Assembly (NCBI GenBank): GCA_001664005.1
Contig: CP016093.1
Location: 2,625,001-2,689,000, forward strand
Source: Rhizobiales bacterium NRL2
Lineage (GTDB): Bacteria > Pseudomonadota > Alphaproteobacteria > Minwuiales > Minwuiaceae
Length of the DNA: 64,000 nt
Direction of reading: 5' to 3'
The notes under the pieces: generated by a model
Databases searched by the model: none
Told to the model about the DNA's origin: nothing
What the model saw: only the letters and a program-made list of their open reading frames with translations
In this document: in pieces, positions 8,776 through 16,914 of the stretch
Layout of the letters: each line of letters opens with the position of its first letter
Numbering within the stretch: position 1 is the stretch's first letter
Made by a program: the position numbers and the translations under genes

Positions 8776-11064
8776 CTACTTCCTCGGCCGCAGCACCGTG
8801 ACCGTCGGGAACGCCGCCTCCACCGCCTTGCGCGTCAGCGGCAGCCGGATGTAGTCGCCCCTCTGCCAGAGCGGCAGCTGGTCGCTGAATCCTTCGGCGT
8901 TCAACCAGCCGTCCTGCCCGCCGAGCAGGACGAAATGGTTCTCGTCAGGGTCGGCCATGTCGGAGATCTGCCGGGCCTGGGAGCCGTAGAACGCCCAGTG
9001 CCGCTCACTGGCCGGACTGTGGGCGGACTTCATCACCGTCTCGTTGGAGCCGCCGGCGGGCACGTCGCCGAAGACGTAGCGGCCGCCGATCAGCGGCGCG
9101 TTGGCCAGCGGGTGGCGAAGCTGCAGACGGTGCATGTCGCCCCAGACGGCGAATTCCTCGCCGGCGGCTTCCATTTCCTCGAAGCCCTTCTCCAGCGCCG
9201 CGCGCGCCTGTTCCGGCGTGAGGCGCAGCAGGTCGCGCGCAAGCTTCATGCGGAACCAGGCCCAGCGGCTGACGACCTCCAGAACGTCGACCTCGCCAAG
9301 GGCTTCGTAGACGGGGGTGGCAATGCCCGCAATCATGCCTTCCAGCAACAGGGCGCCTCGGGAATCCGCCTCGTAGTCGCCATTCCACTGCGCGAGTTCG
9401 TCCGGAACCCGGCTGCCGAGGCCTGCCTTTTCCGCCGCCTCCACGATGGTGTCGCGGAGCACGACGGCCGAGGGCGAGTGGGTGTTCCGCTGAAGCTTCG
9501 CCATGAATTCGCGGTCCACGTTCCTGGTCGGCCGGAGATGGGATTCGATCACCGAGATCCGGTCCGGCGGCGTGTCGAAGATGGTCAGCGGCGTGACCGC
9601 CTCTGCGGTCGGGTTGTTGGCCGAAGCCACGAAGCCCTTCTCTGGATTGACGATCCAGGGCAGCGAAGATGCGGTCAGCAAGGTGTTCCACGGATCGGCC
9701 TCGCCGGACGCCGGCGGCTGCACCACCAAGTCGTCGGGGGCGCCGTGCGGGCGGGCGGGCAGACGGGCCGCCGTGCCGATGGCGATGTCGCCGTCGGCCG
9801 CGGCCAGCACGAAGGCCAGGCCCGGAATGGCGAAGCCTTCCATGGCCGCGCGGAATTCGCCCACATCGTTGGCGCGCGCGGCGTCCATATAGGCGCTGAG
9901 TTCGTCGCTGCCGCCCTGCCCCACCCAGCGCAGGGCAAGCTGCCGCCCTCGCGGGTCATCGACCATGGGCGCGTCGGTGATCACAGGGCCATAGGGCGAA
10001 ACGCGAATCTCGATATCGCGATCGAAGCCGAAGCGGATCGGCACCTCCTCCCGAACCGTCGTGAAGGCGCTGTCGGGCAGGGCGCTGACGTCGATCAGGT
10101 CGGACGATCGCGCGCGAAGGTTGGTCGCGCCCCAGGCGAGATGCCGGTTCCGGCCCAGACCGAAGACCGGCATGCCGGCCGGCATCATGCCCACCACCTC
10201 TAAACTGGGCGTCTTCAGTCCGGCCAGCAGCCAGATGTTCGGCACGGTGATGCCGAGATGGGGGTCGGTGGCGAGCATCGGCGCGCCACTGGCCGTGCGC
10301 GCACCCGAGACCGCCCAGGCGTTGGAGCCGGCCCGCGCGTCGCCGCCCAGCGCGAACAGCAGCGCGGCAAGCAGCCGCCCGCCGTCGCGGTCCTCTTCCA
10401 GATCCGCAATGCTGGGAAGCGATCCGCCGTTGAAACGCATCACCTCGTCCCAGATCTCCGGCCAGTCCTCGCGGTCCGTCAGGCCGAGCAGGCCGATCGA
10501 AACCAGCCAGTTGACGTCGGAGCCGGCGAGGCGGCCGAAGGCCAGCACGTCGATCGCCGACCATGGCTTCGGTTCGAAGGCGAACAGCCGGTATTCGTGC
10601 GGCAGTTCGTCCAGCCTGGCGACGTAAGCGTTGACGCCCTCGGCGAAGCGGTCGAGCCACAGCTTCGTTTCCACGGGCAATGCGGGGTAGTTGGCCTCGG
10701 CCGCGCGGCGGTAGCCGATGGTGCGCAGGGTCTGGTCCAGGTCCGCCGCCAACGGACCCGCGACCTCGGCCAGGCGCCCGCTGGCGGCGCGCCGCAGGAT
10801 CTCCATCTGGCCGAGCCGCAGATGCGCGTGGACATAGCCCAGCGCATAGGCGCCGTCGGCGTCGGACTCTGCGGTGATCCACGGCACCATGTGCTCGTTC
10901 CAGCGAATCTCGACCGGCGCCGCGACATCCAGACCCGCCGTTTCCAGCGCGGCGATCCGGTTTCCGACGTCGACCGGTTCGGGGACCGAGGTCAGCAGAC
11001 TGCATCCGCCGATCAGCGCCGCCACGGCGACGGTCGACAACAGGGTAGAAATGCGTCGCGTCAT
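8776..11064 (-). CDS. Penicillin acylase-family lipoprotein (Ntn hydrolase)
   Basis: A 762-residue precursor of an N-terminal-nucleophile amidase. It starts MTRRISTLL, has a short hydrophobic segment ending in the lipobox LIGGC, and so should be a lipoprotein exported by Sec. An alpha-chain region (PVEIRWNEHMVPWI, YALGYVHAHLRLGQME) precedes the self-cleavage site GSNAWAVSG, where Ser247 becomes the catalytic N-terminus of the beta chain. The beta chain has the expected DPHLGITVPNIWLLAGL and GRNRHLAWGATN segments. Family members hydrolyse beta-lactams, acyl-homoserine lactones or other N-acyl amides; which one applies cannot be told here. ATG 11064 is chosen because it puts the lipobox at a normal distance; the frame is open upstream to 11154. 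Confidence 0.88.
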   Translation of the reverse strand: MTRRISTLLSTVAVAALIGGCSLLTSVPEPVDVGNRIAALETAGLDVAAPVEIRWNEHMVPWITAESDADGAYALGYVHAHLRLGQMEILRRAASGRLAEVAGPLAADLDQTLRTIGYRRAAEANYPALPVETKLWLDRFAEGVNAYVARLDELPHEYRLFAFEPKPWSAIDVLAFGRLAGSDVNWLVSIGLLGLTDREDWPEIWDEVMRFNGGSLPSIADLEEDRDGGRLLAALLFALGGDARAGSNAWAVSGARTASGAPMLATDPHLGITVPNIWLLAGLKTPSLEVVGMMPAGMPVFGLGRNRHLAWGATNLRARSSDLIDVSALPDSAFTTVREEVPIRFGFDRDIEIRVSPYGPVITDAPMVDDPRGRQLALRWVGQGGSDELSAYMDAARANDVGEFRAAMEGFAIPGLAFVLAAADGDIAIGTAARLPARPHGAPDDLVVQPPASGEADPWNTLLTASSLPWIVNPEKGFVASANNPTAEAVTPLTIFDTPPDRISVIESHLRPTRNVDREFMAKLQRNTHSPSAVVLRDTIVEAAEKAGLGSRVPDELAQWNGDYEADSRGALLLEGMIAGIATPVYEALGEVDVLEVVSRWAWFRMKLARDLLRLTPEQARAALEKGFEEMEAAGEEFAVWGDMHRLQLRHPLANAPLIGGRYVFGDVPAGGSNETVMKSAHSPASERHWAFYGSQARQISDMADPDENHFVLLGGQDGWLNAEGFSDQLPLWQRGDYIRLPLTRKAVEAAFPTVTVLRPRK

Positions 11065-11200
11065 GGGCTGCGCTTTCTCCGGAACCGCACTGGCCCCATC
11101 TACGTGCGCGAGGGGTATCCGGATGACAAGTGAAGGCAGGCCGTTTCCGCGCAACGGTTACAAATCGTAATTCCGGCGCGGGATTCCGGCCAGACGCCGG

Positions 11201-12019
11201 TCAGGGTCCGGCCGATTCCTGCACGATGATCGCGAAGCACGCGCCAAGACCCGGCGTCGAACGCACTTCGACGCGCCCGCCGAGTGAGTCCACCTCCGAC
11301 AGCGCCACGTCGAGGCCGATACCCCGGCCGGCGTAGAGGCTGACGTCCGCGGCGCCGCTGACGCCCGGCTGGAAGACACGCGCGGACAGTTCGTCCGGCA
11401 ATCCCGCGCCATCGTCGGAGACCTCGACGGTGAGCAGGCCGCCGGCACGGTGCGCGGCGATCGCGATGGTCCCGCGCTGCGGCTTGCCCAGCGCAGACCG
11501 CCGGTCCGGCGTCTCGATACCGTGAACGATGGCGTTGCGGACCAGATGCTGCAGCGCCCGGGTGAGCGCCGCGCGGCTCTGATCGTCAATCCGAAGATCG
11601 CCGCCGGTGATGTTGAGTTCGGCTTCCTTGCCCAGGGAGGCGGAGATCTGCCCGATCATCCGTTCCGCCCACCACAGACACTGGGTGAACGCGCCCTCCC
11701 CGGCCAACCCGGCGGACGCGGGCGCGCCCGTGCCGATTTCCGAATCCAGCAGACGCCGCGCCTCCGACACGCGCTGCGCCACGTCGCTGCCATCGCCGCC
11801 GCGGCCCATGACCCCTTCGAGTTCGTGCAGGGCGCCGGCAAGTTCGGAAAGACCGAGAAACCCGACCGCGCCCTTGACCGTGTGCAGATCGCGCAGCGCC
11901 CTGTCCCGCCCCTGGGGATCGCCGTGAGCGGTTTCGGCAGACTCGATGGCGCGGCGGACATCGGCCAGCACTTCGGCCCGGTGGCTGTCCGCAGCGTCTT
12001 CCTGGATCGCAATATTCAT
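11201..12019 (-). CDS. CheA-like Hpt plus HATPase histidine kinase, lacking dimerisation and CheW-coupling domains
   Basis: A 272-residue protein with an N-terminal Hpt domain whose phospho-acceptor His46 sits in LHTVKGAVGFLGL (HxxKG). It is followed directly by a CheA P4-type ATPase: N box HLVRNAIVHGIE, then the CheA hallmark DRRSALGKPQRG, G1 box VSDDGAGL and G2 box GRGIGLDVALSEVDSLGG. CheA normally has a P2, a P3 dimerisation helix pair and a P5 CheW-like domain; none is present. Autophosphorylation in trans would need dimerisation by other means. No response regulator or receptor gene is adjacent. It is divergent from sfsA with a gap of about 55 nt. ATG 12019 is chosen to begin just before the Hpt helix; the frame is open to 12130. 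Confidence 0.82.
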   Translation of the reverse strand: MNIAIQEDAADSHRAEVLADVRRAIESAETAHGDPQGRDRALRDLHTVKGAVGFLGLSELAGALHELEGVMGRGGDGSDVAQRVSEARRLLDSEIGTGAPASAGLAGEGAFTQCLWWAERMIGQISASLGKEAELNITGGDLRIDDQSRAALTRALQHLVRNAIVHGIETPDRRSALGKPQRGTIAIAAHRAGGLLTVEVSDDGAGLPDELSARVFQPGVSGAADVSLYAGRGIGLDVALSEVDSLGGRVEVRSTPGLGACFAIIVQESAGP

Positions 12020-12074
12020 GGATGAACGGTATTCAGACCCCGAGACAGAACAGACTCGCAGGAGACGCTTAATT

Positions 12075-12806
12075 TTGGATGAAGCCGCCGCGCCCCTGAT
12101 CCGTTTCGACCCGCCGCTGATCCGCGCCACATTGCTCAGGCGCTACAAGCGATTCCTGGCCGACGTGCGCCTGGAGGACGGGCGTGAAGTAACGGCCCAC
12201 TGCCCCAATCCCGGTTCCATGCTGAGCCTGATCGATGGCGGGGCGCAGACCGTCTGGCTCACGCCGGTCGACAACCCGGCGCGCAAGCTGAAGTGGACGC
12301 TGGAACTGATCGAGGCCGGCGGCGCCGTGGTCTGCGTCAATACCCAGCGGCCGAACGCCATCGCGGAAGCGGCGCTGGCGGGCGGGACGATCCCCGAACT
12401 CGCCGGCTATCCGGTCCGCCGCCGGGAGGTCCGCTATGGCGAGAACTCCCGCATCGACCTGTTGCTGCAGGCCGAGGGGCGTCCGGATTGCTATGTCGAG
12501 GTGAAGGGCGTGACCCTCTCCCGCCAGCCAGGCCTGGTCGAGTTCCCGGATTCGGTGACAAGAAGAGGCGCCAAGCACCTGAAGGAATTGACCGAAATGG
12601 CGGCGCGCGGCCATCGGGCGGTGATGCTGTTCCTCAGCCCCAGGGGCGACGGACAGGCCTTCCGCCCCGCCGCCGATATCGATTCCGCCTACGCCGCAGG
12701 CCTTGCCGCCGCGATGGACGCAGGGGTGGAAGCGGTCTGCCGGACTTGCCACGTTTCCGCGCTGGGCATATATCCGGGCGACGCCATTCCCGTCCTCATC
12801 GACTGA
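12075..12806 (+). CDS. sfsA: DNA/RNA nuclease SfsA
   Basis: A 243-residue SfsA protein. It begins with the family pattern PPLIRATLLRRYKRFLADV, then AHCPNPGSM, and carries the nuclease-like core motifs GENSRIDLLL and CYVEVKGVTLS (a PD-(D/E)xK arrangement). PDSVTRRGAKHLKEL follows. SfsA was first linked to maltose regulation in E. coli and is now described as a nuclease. I prefer TTG 12075 because AGGAG (12060-12064) sits 10 nt upstream and because ATG 12018 would overlap the start of the divergent kinase gene and lacks a ribosome-binding site. map follows after 7 nt, and sfsA-map-radC looks like one operon. Confidence 0.93.
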   Translation: MDEAAAPLIRFDPPLIRATLLRRYKRFLADVRLEDGREVTAHCPNPGSMLSLIDGGAQTVWLTPVDNPARKLKWTLELIEAGGAVVCVNTQRPNAIAEAALAGGTIPELAGYPVRRREVRYGENSRIDLLLQAEGRPDCYVEVKGVTLSRQPGLVEFPDSVTRRGAKHLKELTEMAARGHRAVMLFLSPRGDGQAFRPAADIDSAYAAGLAAAMDAGVEAVCRTCHVSALGIYPGDAIPVLID

Positions 12807-12813
12807 GCGCCAT

Positions 12814-13635
12814 ATGAACTACATCTCGGCGGACAACGCACCGGTCCGCAACACCGGCCAGATCAAGCTGCACGACGCGGCCGCCTTCGATGGCATGCGC
12901 GCCGCGGGGCGGCTGGCCGCCGAGACGCTCGACATGATCGTCGGGCACGTGAAACCGGGCGTGACCACGGAAGAGCTCGACGGCCTCTGCCACGAGTTCA
13001 TCACCGCCCGGGGCGCGGTGCCGGCGCCGCTCAACTACCGGGGCTTTCCGAAGTCGATCTGCACGTCCATCAACCATGTCGTCTGTCACGGCATCCCGGG
13101 CCCGCGGGCGCTGAAGGACGGCGACATCATGAACATCGACGTCACCGTCATCCTCGACGGCTGGCACGGCGACACCAGCCGCATGTTCCACGTCGGCAAA
13201 CCGAAGAAGAAGTCGGAGCGGCTGATCGACGTCACCTACGAGGCCATGATGCGCGGCATCCGGGCCGTCAAGCCCGGCGCCCGGCTGGGCGACATCGGCG
13301 CGGCGATCCAGGAATACGCGGAGGCCGAGCGCTGCTCGGTCGTGCGCGACTTCTGCGGTCACGGCCTGGGCCGCGTCTTCCACGACGCGCCCAACGTCCT
13401 GCATTACGGCCAGGCGAACTCCGGCGTCGAGTTGAAGCCCGGGATGTTCTTCACCGTCGAGCCGATGATCAATCTCGGCGACTGGCGGGTGAAGATCCTG
13501 GAGGACGGCTGGACCGCCGTGACCCGCGACCGCTCGCTGTCGGCGCAGTTCGAACACTCGATCGGCGTCACCGAAGACGGCGTCGAGATCTTCACGGAAT
13601 CGCCGGCCGGCCTGCACAAGCCCCCCTACGGCTGA
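12814..13635 (+). CDS. map: Methionine aminopeptidase type I
   Basis: A 273-residue type Ia MetAP that removes the initiator Met from nascent proteins. The pita-bread fold motifs are all visible: substrate-site CTSINHVVCHGIPG, the metal-binding Asp residues in NIDVTVILDGWHGDTSRMF, the catalytic His in GHGLGRVFHDAP, and Glu ligands in FTVEPMIN and QFEHSIGVT. The N-terminal extension of about 20 residues before the aminopeptidase domain is common in alphaproteobacteria. It lies between sfsA and radC with gaps of 7 and 17 nt, consistent with co-transcription. Confidence 0.97.
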   Translation: MNYISADNAPVRNTGQIKLHDAAAFDGMRAAGRLAAETLDMIVGHVKPGVTTEELDGLCHEFITARGAVPAPLNYRGFPKSICTSINHVVCHGIPGPRALKDGDIMNIDVTVILDGWHGDTSRMFHVGKPKKKSERLIDVTYEAMMRGIRAVKPGARLGDIGAAIQEYAEAERCSVVRDFCGHGLGRVFHDAPNVLHYGQANSGVELKPGMFFTVEPMINLGDWRVKILEDGWTAVTRDRSLSAQFEHSIGVTEDGVEIFTESPAGLHKPPYG

Positions 13636-13652
13636 GGCGGCGGGGCGCGGCC

Positions 13653-14357
13653 ATGGCGGAAGCGAAACGCGCCGGCACGGAAAAGCCCCACTACCACGGT
13701 CACCGGCAGCGGGTCCGCGAGAAGCTGATCGAAAACGGGCCCGATGGCTTCAAGGACTACGAGATCCTCGAAATCCTGCTCTGGGCGGCCAGCCCGCGTG
13801 GCGACACCAAACCGCTGGCCAAGCGCCTGATCGATCATTTCGGCGACTACGCCCATGTCATCACGGCCGGTCCCGAGCAACTCCGCGAGGTACCCGGCAT
13901 CGGCGACGCCGCGGTGGCCGCCATCCGCATCGTCGAGGCATCGGCCGTCCGCCTCGCCCGCGCCCGGGTGATGCACCGGGATGTCGTGCTGTCCTCCTGG
14001 CAGGCCCTGCTCGACTACTGCAACGCCACCAAGCGCTACAAGGCGACCGAGGAGTTCCATGTCCTGTTCCTCGACCGCAAGAACGTATTGATTGCCGACG
14101 AGGTGCAGCAGAAGGGCACCGTCGATCACACGCCGGTCTATCCCCGGGAGATCGTCAAGCGCGCGCTCAACCTCGAAGCCTCCGCGCTGATCATGGTGCA
14201 CAACCACCCCTCCGGCGACCCGACGCCGTCCCGCGCGGACATCGACATGACGAAGCAGGTCCGCGACGCGGCCAAGGCAGTTGGGCTGGTCCTTCACGAT
14301 CACCTGGTGATCGGTCGCGACGAACCCTTCAGCTTTCGCTCGAACGGTCTGCTCTAA
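13653..14357 (+). CDS. radC: RadC family JAMM/MPN protein
   Basis: A 234-residue RadC-type protein. The N-terminal half has a helix-hairpin-helix element, [14 protein letters not shown], and the C-terminal half is an MPN domain with the JAMM motif [14 protein letters not shown], which supplies two His and one Asp for zinc. The family was named from an E. coli mutation later assigned to recG, and its true role is unsettled. Its stop codon overlaps that of lipB on the other strand: the 4-nt CTAA holds TAA for radC and TAG for lipB. Confidence 0.95.
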   Translation: MAEAKRAGTEKPHYHGHRQRVREKLIENGPDGFKDYEILEILLWAASPRGDTKPLAKRLIDHFGDYAHVITAGPEQLREVPGIGDAAVAAIRIVEASAVRLARARVMHRDVVLSSWQALLDYCNATKRYKATEEFHVLFLDRKNVLIADEVQQKGTVDHTPVYPREIVKRALNLEASALIMVHNHPSGDPTPSRADIDMTKQVRDAAKAVGLVLHDHLVIGRDEPFSFRSNGLL

Positions 14358-14980
14358 CGTCCGAAGATTTCATCGAATTGCCGCTTCAGCGCGGCGTCGA
14401 GATCGGCCATCGACGCCGCGACCCCCAGTTCCGCGAACGACGTCACGCCATAGTCGCTGATGCCACAGGGCACGATGCCGCCGAAATGCTCCAGGTCGGG
14501 GTTCAGGTTGATGGCGATGCCGTGGAAGCTGACCCAGCGCCGGAGCCGGATGCCGAGCGCGGCGATCTTTTTCTCGCCCTCGGCGGTCTCGACCCATACG
14601 CCAACGCGGCCCTGGCGCCGTTCGCCGGCGATGCCGAATTCGGCGAGCGTCCCGATCACCCAGCGTTCCAGGTCGTTGACGAAGCGCCGGACGTCGGGTC
14701 CGCGGCGGCGCAGGTCCAGCATGACGTAGCCGACGCGCTGCCCGGGACCGTGATAGGTGTACTCGCCCCCCCGCCCCGTCCGGTGCACGGGAAAGCGGTC
14801 GGGCGTCAGCAGATCGGCCGCGTCGGCCGAAGTGCCCGCGGTGTAGAGCGGCGGATGCTCCAGCAGCCAGACGCACTCGTCCGCGCCGTCGTCGCGGATC
14901 GCCGCCGCGCGGCGCTCCATCCAGCCGACCGCCGCCGGATAGTCGACCGGCGCCGCCGATTCTCGCCATTCCACCGTCAT
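14354..14980 (-). CDS. lipB: Octanoyl-[acyl-carrier-protein]:protein N-octanoyltransferase LipB
   Basis: A 208-residue LipB that moves the octanoyl group from ACP to lipoyl domains, the first step of lipoate synthesis. Signature segments are [14 protein letters not shown], the family pattern [20 protein letters not shown], and [23 protein letters not shown]. The acyl-carrying Cys172 is in GIVPCGI and the partner Lys138 in EKKIAALG. Length is normal. No lipA is nearby. It is convergent with radC, sharing a 4-nt stop overlap. Confidence 0.96.
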   Translation of the reverse strand: MTVEWRESAAPVDYPAAVGWMERRAAAIRDDGADECVWLLEHPPLYTAGTSADAADLLTPDRFPVHRTGRGGEYTYHGPGQRVGYVMLDLRRRGPDVRRFVNDLERWVIGTLAEFGIAGERRQGRVGVWVETAEGEKKIAALGIRLRRWVSFHGIAINLNPDLEHFGGIVPCGISDYGVTSFAELGVAASMADLDAALKRQFDEIFGR

Positions 14981-15021
14981 GCGCCGCCGCCTTTACCTTC
15001 CGCTAACCGGTTTCTGCCTAG

Positions 15022-15315
15022 ATGGTGCGCATGAACGATGACGAAAACAAAGCCCAGCCCGAGAGCATCGCCGACAATTTCGAACTGGCCATAGCCGACG
15101 TCGATGTCGAAATCTCCGTCGTCCTGGGCCGGGCCCAGATGCCGATCCATCAGCTTCTCAAGATGGGCCGCGGCGCGGTGATCGAACTCGATTCCGGCGT
15201 CGACGACCCGGCCTGGATCCTGGCCAACAATCAGGTCATCGCCCGCGGCGAGATCGTCGTCACCGGCGAGCATGTGGGCATTTCCGTTCTGGAGAAGGTG
15301 AAGGCCTTCCAGTAG
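15022..15315 (+). CDS. FliN-like flagellar switch (SpoA-domain) protein
   Basis: A 97-residue protein that is essentially one SpoA (surface presentation of antigens) domain. The pattern VDVEISVVLGRAQMPIHQLLKMGRGAVIEL, then NQVIARGEIVVTGEHVGISV, matches FliN, the C-ring switch component that binds FliM and CheY. No flagellar or type III genes adjoin it, so it is either a displaced fliN or an orphan paralogue. A second Met at 15031 is an equally possible start, and no clear ribosome-binding site distinguishes them. It is divergent from lipB. Confidence 0.8.
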   Translation: MVRMNDDENKAQPESIADNFELAIADVDVEISVVLGRAQMPIHQLLKMGRGAVIELDSGVDDPAWILANNQVIARGEIVVTGEHVGISVLEKVKAFQ

Positions 15316-15367
15316 GCCCCGCCCGCGCTATTGTCCCAAGGGTCAATTGCCGGTGGAGACGGAAAGC

Positions 15368-15781
15368 ATGTCGGACGAACTCAGGCGGATGGTCAGCGAG
15401 CGCATGACGCCCTTCGGCGCGCTCCTCGGGATCGAATTCACCACCGTCGAGCCCGACCTTGTCGAGGCCGAGATGCTGGTGAAGCCGGAGTTCTGCACCA
15501 ACCCCGCGATCATGCACGGCGGCGCGGTGATGGCACTGGCCGACAATGTCGGCGCGGTGGCGACCGTCATCAACCTGCCGCCGGATACCGTCACCACGAC
15601 GCTCGAGAGCAAGACCAACTTCCTGGCCGCCGTGCCGGTGAACCAGAAGGCCATCGCCCGCTGCGTGCCGGTTCACAAGGGCCGCACGACCATGGTCTGG
15701 ACCACGACGATCAGCCGGGAGGACGGGCGCAAGGCCGCCGTCGTCACCCAGACACAGATGGTGCTGCCGGCGAAGAAATGA
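15368..15781 (+). CDS. PaaI-like hotdog-fold acyl-CoA thioesterase
   Basis: A 137-residue hotdog-fold thioesterase. The motif NPAIMHGGAVMALADNVGA is the typical catalytic helix start (HGG then Asp) of PaaI/YigI-type enzymes, followed by TTTLESKTNFLAAVP for the second strand pair. It probably hydrolyses a small acyl- or aryl-CoA as a tetramer in the cytoplasm; the substrate is not evident. ATG 15368 follows a GGAGACGGAAAG stretch. It converges with the Lrp-family regulator, with a 7-nt gap. Confidence 0.85.
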   Translation: MSDELRRMVSERMTPFGALLGIEFTTVEPDLVEAEMLVKPEFCTNPAIMHGGAVMALADNVGAVATVINLPPDTVTTTLESKTNFLAAVPVNQKAIARCVPVHKGRTTMVWTTTISREDGRKAAVVTQTQMVLPAKK

Positions 15782-15788
15782 CCTCGGC

Positions 15789-16241
15789 TCAGGCCCGCTC
15801 GTCCTTCGGGGAATCCAGCACGACATAGGTGGTGATCGCGTTGACCTGCGGCAGCGCACCCAGCACCTGGGTGTGGAAATGCTTGTAGGCTGTCAGGTCC
15901 GTCGCCTCCACGCGCAGCATGTATTCCACCGCCCCCGTGATGTTGTGACACTCCAGCACTTCCGGGGCCGTGGCGATGGCGCGCTCGAACGCTTCCTGTG
16001 AAGCCTTGGTGTGACTGGAGAGCCCCACGGCGACCAGGGCGACGAACCCGGTCCCCAGCCTGGTGCGGTCGATGACCGCGCGATAGCCGCGGATGACGCC
16101 GCGCCGCTCCAGATCCTGCACGCGTCTGAGGCAGGCCGACGGCGACAGGCCGACACGCTGAGCGAGCTCGATATTGCTGATACGGCCGTCGCGGGACAGC
16201 TCTTGCAATATTCTCTCGAAAATTCGATCCATACCGATCAT
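15789..16241 (-). CDS. Lrp/AsnC-family transcriptional regulator
   Basis: A 150-residue feast/famine regulator. The N-terminal winged HTH reads RILQELSRDGRISNIELAQRVGLSPSACLRRVQDLERRGVIRGY and is followed by the RAM effector domain with GAVEYMLRVEATDL. These proteins usually bind amino acids and form dimers to octamers. The gene is back to back with a LysE-type exporter across a 72-nt AT-rich gap, a classical arrangement in which the regulator controls the exporter in response to its amino-acid substrate. ATG 16241 (MIGMDR) is chosen; ATG 16232 is also possible, and the frame is open upstream to 16283. Confidence 0.93.
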   Translation of the reverse strand: MIGMDRIFERILQELSRDGRISNIELAQRVGLSPSACLRRVQDLERRGVIRGYRAVIDRTRLGTGFVALVAVGLSSHTKASQEAFERAIATAPEVLECHNITGAVEYMLRVEATDLTAYKHFHTQVLGALPQVNAITTYVVLDSPKDERA

Positions 16242-16283
16242 TGATTGCAATATATTCACGATATACGTCGAAACAGCAATCAA
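16241..16283. promoter_or_regulatory. Candidate operator between Lrp-family regulator and LysE exporter
   Basis: A perfect 8-bp inverted repeat, TTGATTGC (16241-16248) and GCAATCAA (16276-16283), lies in the AT-rich divergent gap. The two arms are 35 nt apart centre to centre, a little over three helical turns, which would suit cooperative binding by Lrp oligomers. The region also holds AT runs such as CAATATATTC. Assignment to the adjacent regulator is inferred from position. Confidence 0.45.
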
Positions 16284-16313
16284 ATACCGCCAGTTTTGAA
16301 TAATTATTGCGTC

Positions 16314-16907
16314 ATGTCATATGAACTTGCCGGCGCTCTGGCGGTCTTCGCCTTTGTCTCCTCGATCACACCCGGACCGAACAACCTGATGCTGATGGCA
16401 TCGGGCGCAAACTACGGCTTTCGCCGAACCATCCCCCACATGCTCGGCGTCGGACTGGGCTTTGTGTTCATGGTGCTGGTGCTCGGTTCGGGCGCCGGGC
16501 GGCTGGTCGCGGAAACACCGGAACTTCTCATGATGCTAAAGGCCGTCAGCGTGGTCTACATGCTCTGGCTGGCCTGGAAGATCGCGAATGCTGCCCCGCC
16601 GGAGGCGGCAGCCGCACCGGGGCGCCCCCTGACCTTCCTGCAGGCCGCGGGCTTCCAATGGGTCAATCCGAAGGCATGGGCGATGGCGCTGTCAGCGGTA
16701 ACTGTCTACGCCCCCGGCCAGGATTTCCTCTCCATCCTGGCTGTCGGGCTGATTTTCGGCGCCATCAACCTGCCATCCGTCAGTTCATGGACCCTTGCTG
16801 GCCAGCAGATGCGGCGGCTGATCGGCAGCCGCCGCCGTCTGCGGATATTCAACCTGATGATGGCCGCACTACTGCTGGCGTCACTCTATCCGGTACTGAT
16901 GCCGTGA
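16314..16907 (+). CDS. LysE/RhtB-family amino-acid exporter
   Basis: A 197-residue membrane protein with about six hydrophobic segments. Family landmarks are FVSSITPGPNNLMLMASGANYGFRRTIPHMLGV at the N-terminus and AAGFQWVNPKAWAMALSAV in the middle. The family exports lysine, homoserine, threonine, cysteine or related amino acids using the proton gradient. The neighbouring divergent Lrp-type regulator probably controls it. ATG 16314 is chosen because it starts just before TM1; the frame extends to 16245 but would overlap the operator region. Confidence 0.9.
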   Translation: MSYELAGALAVFAFVSSITPGPNNLMLMASGANYGFRRTIPHMLGVGLGFVFMVLVLGSGAGRLVAETPELLMMLKAVSVVYMLWLAWKIANAAPPEAAAAPGRPLTFLQAAGFQWVNPKAWAMALSAVTVYAPGQDFLSILAVGLIFGAINLPSVSSWTLAGQQMRRLIGSRRRLRIFNLMMAALLLASLYPVLMP

Positions 16908-16914
16908 CCGATGA

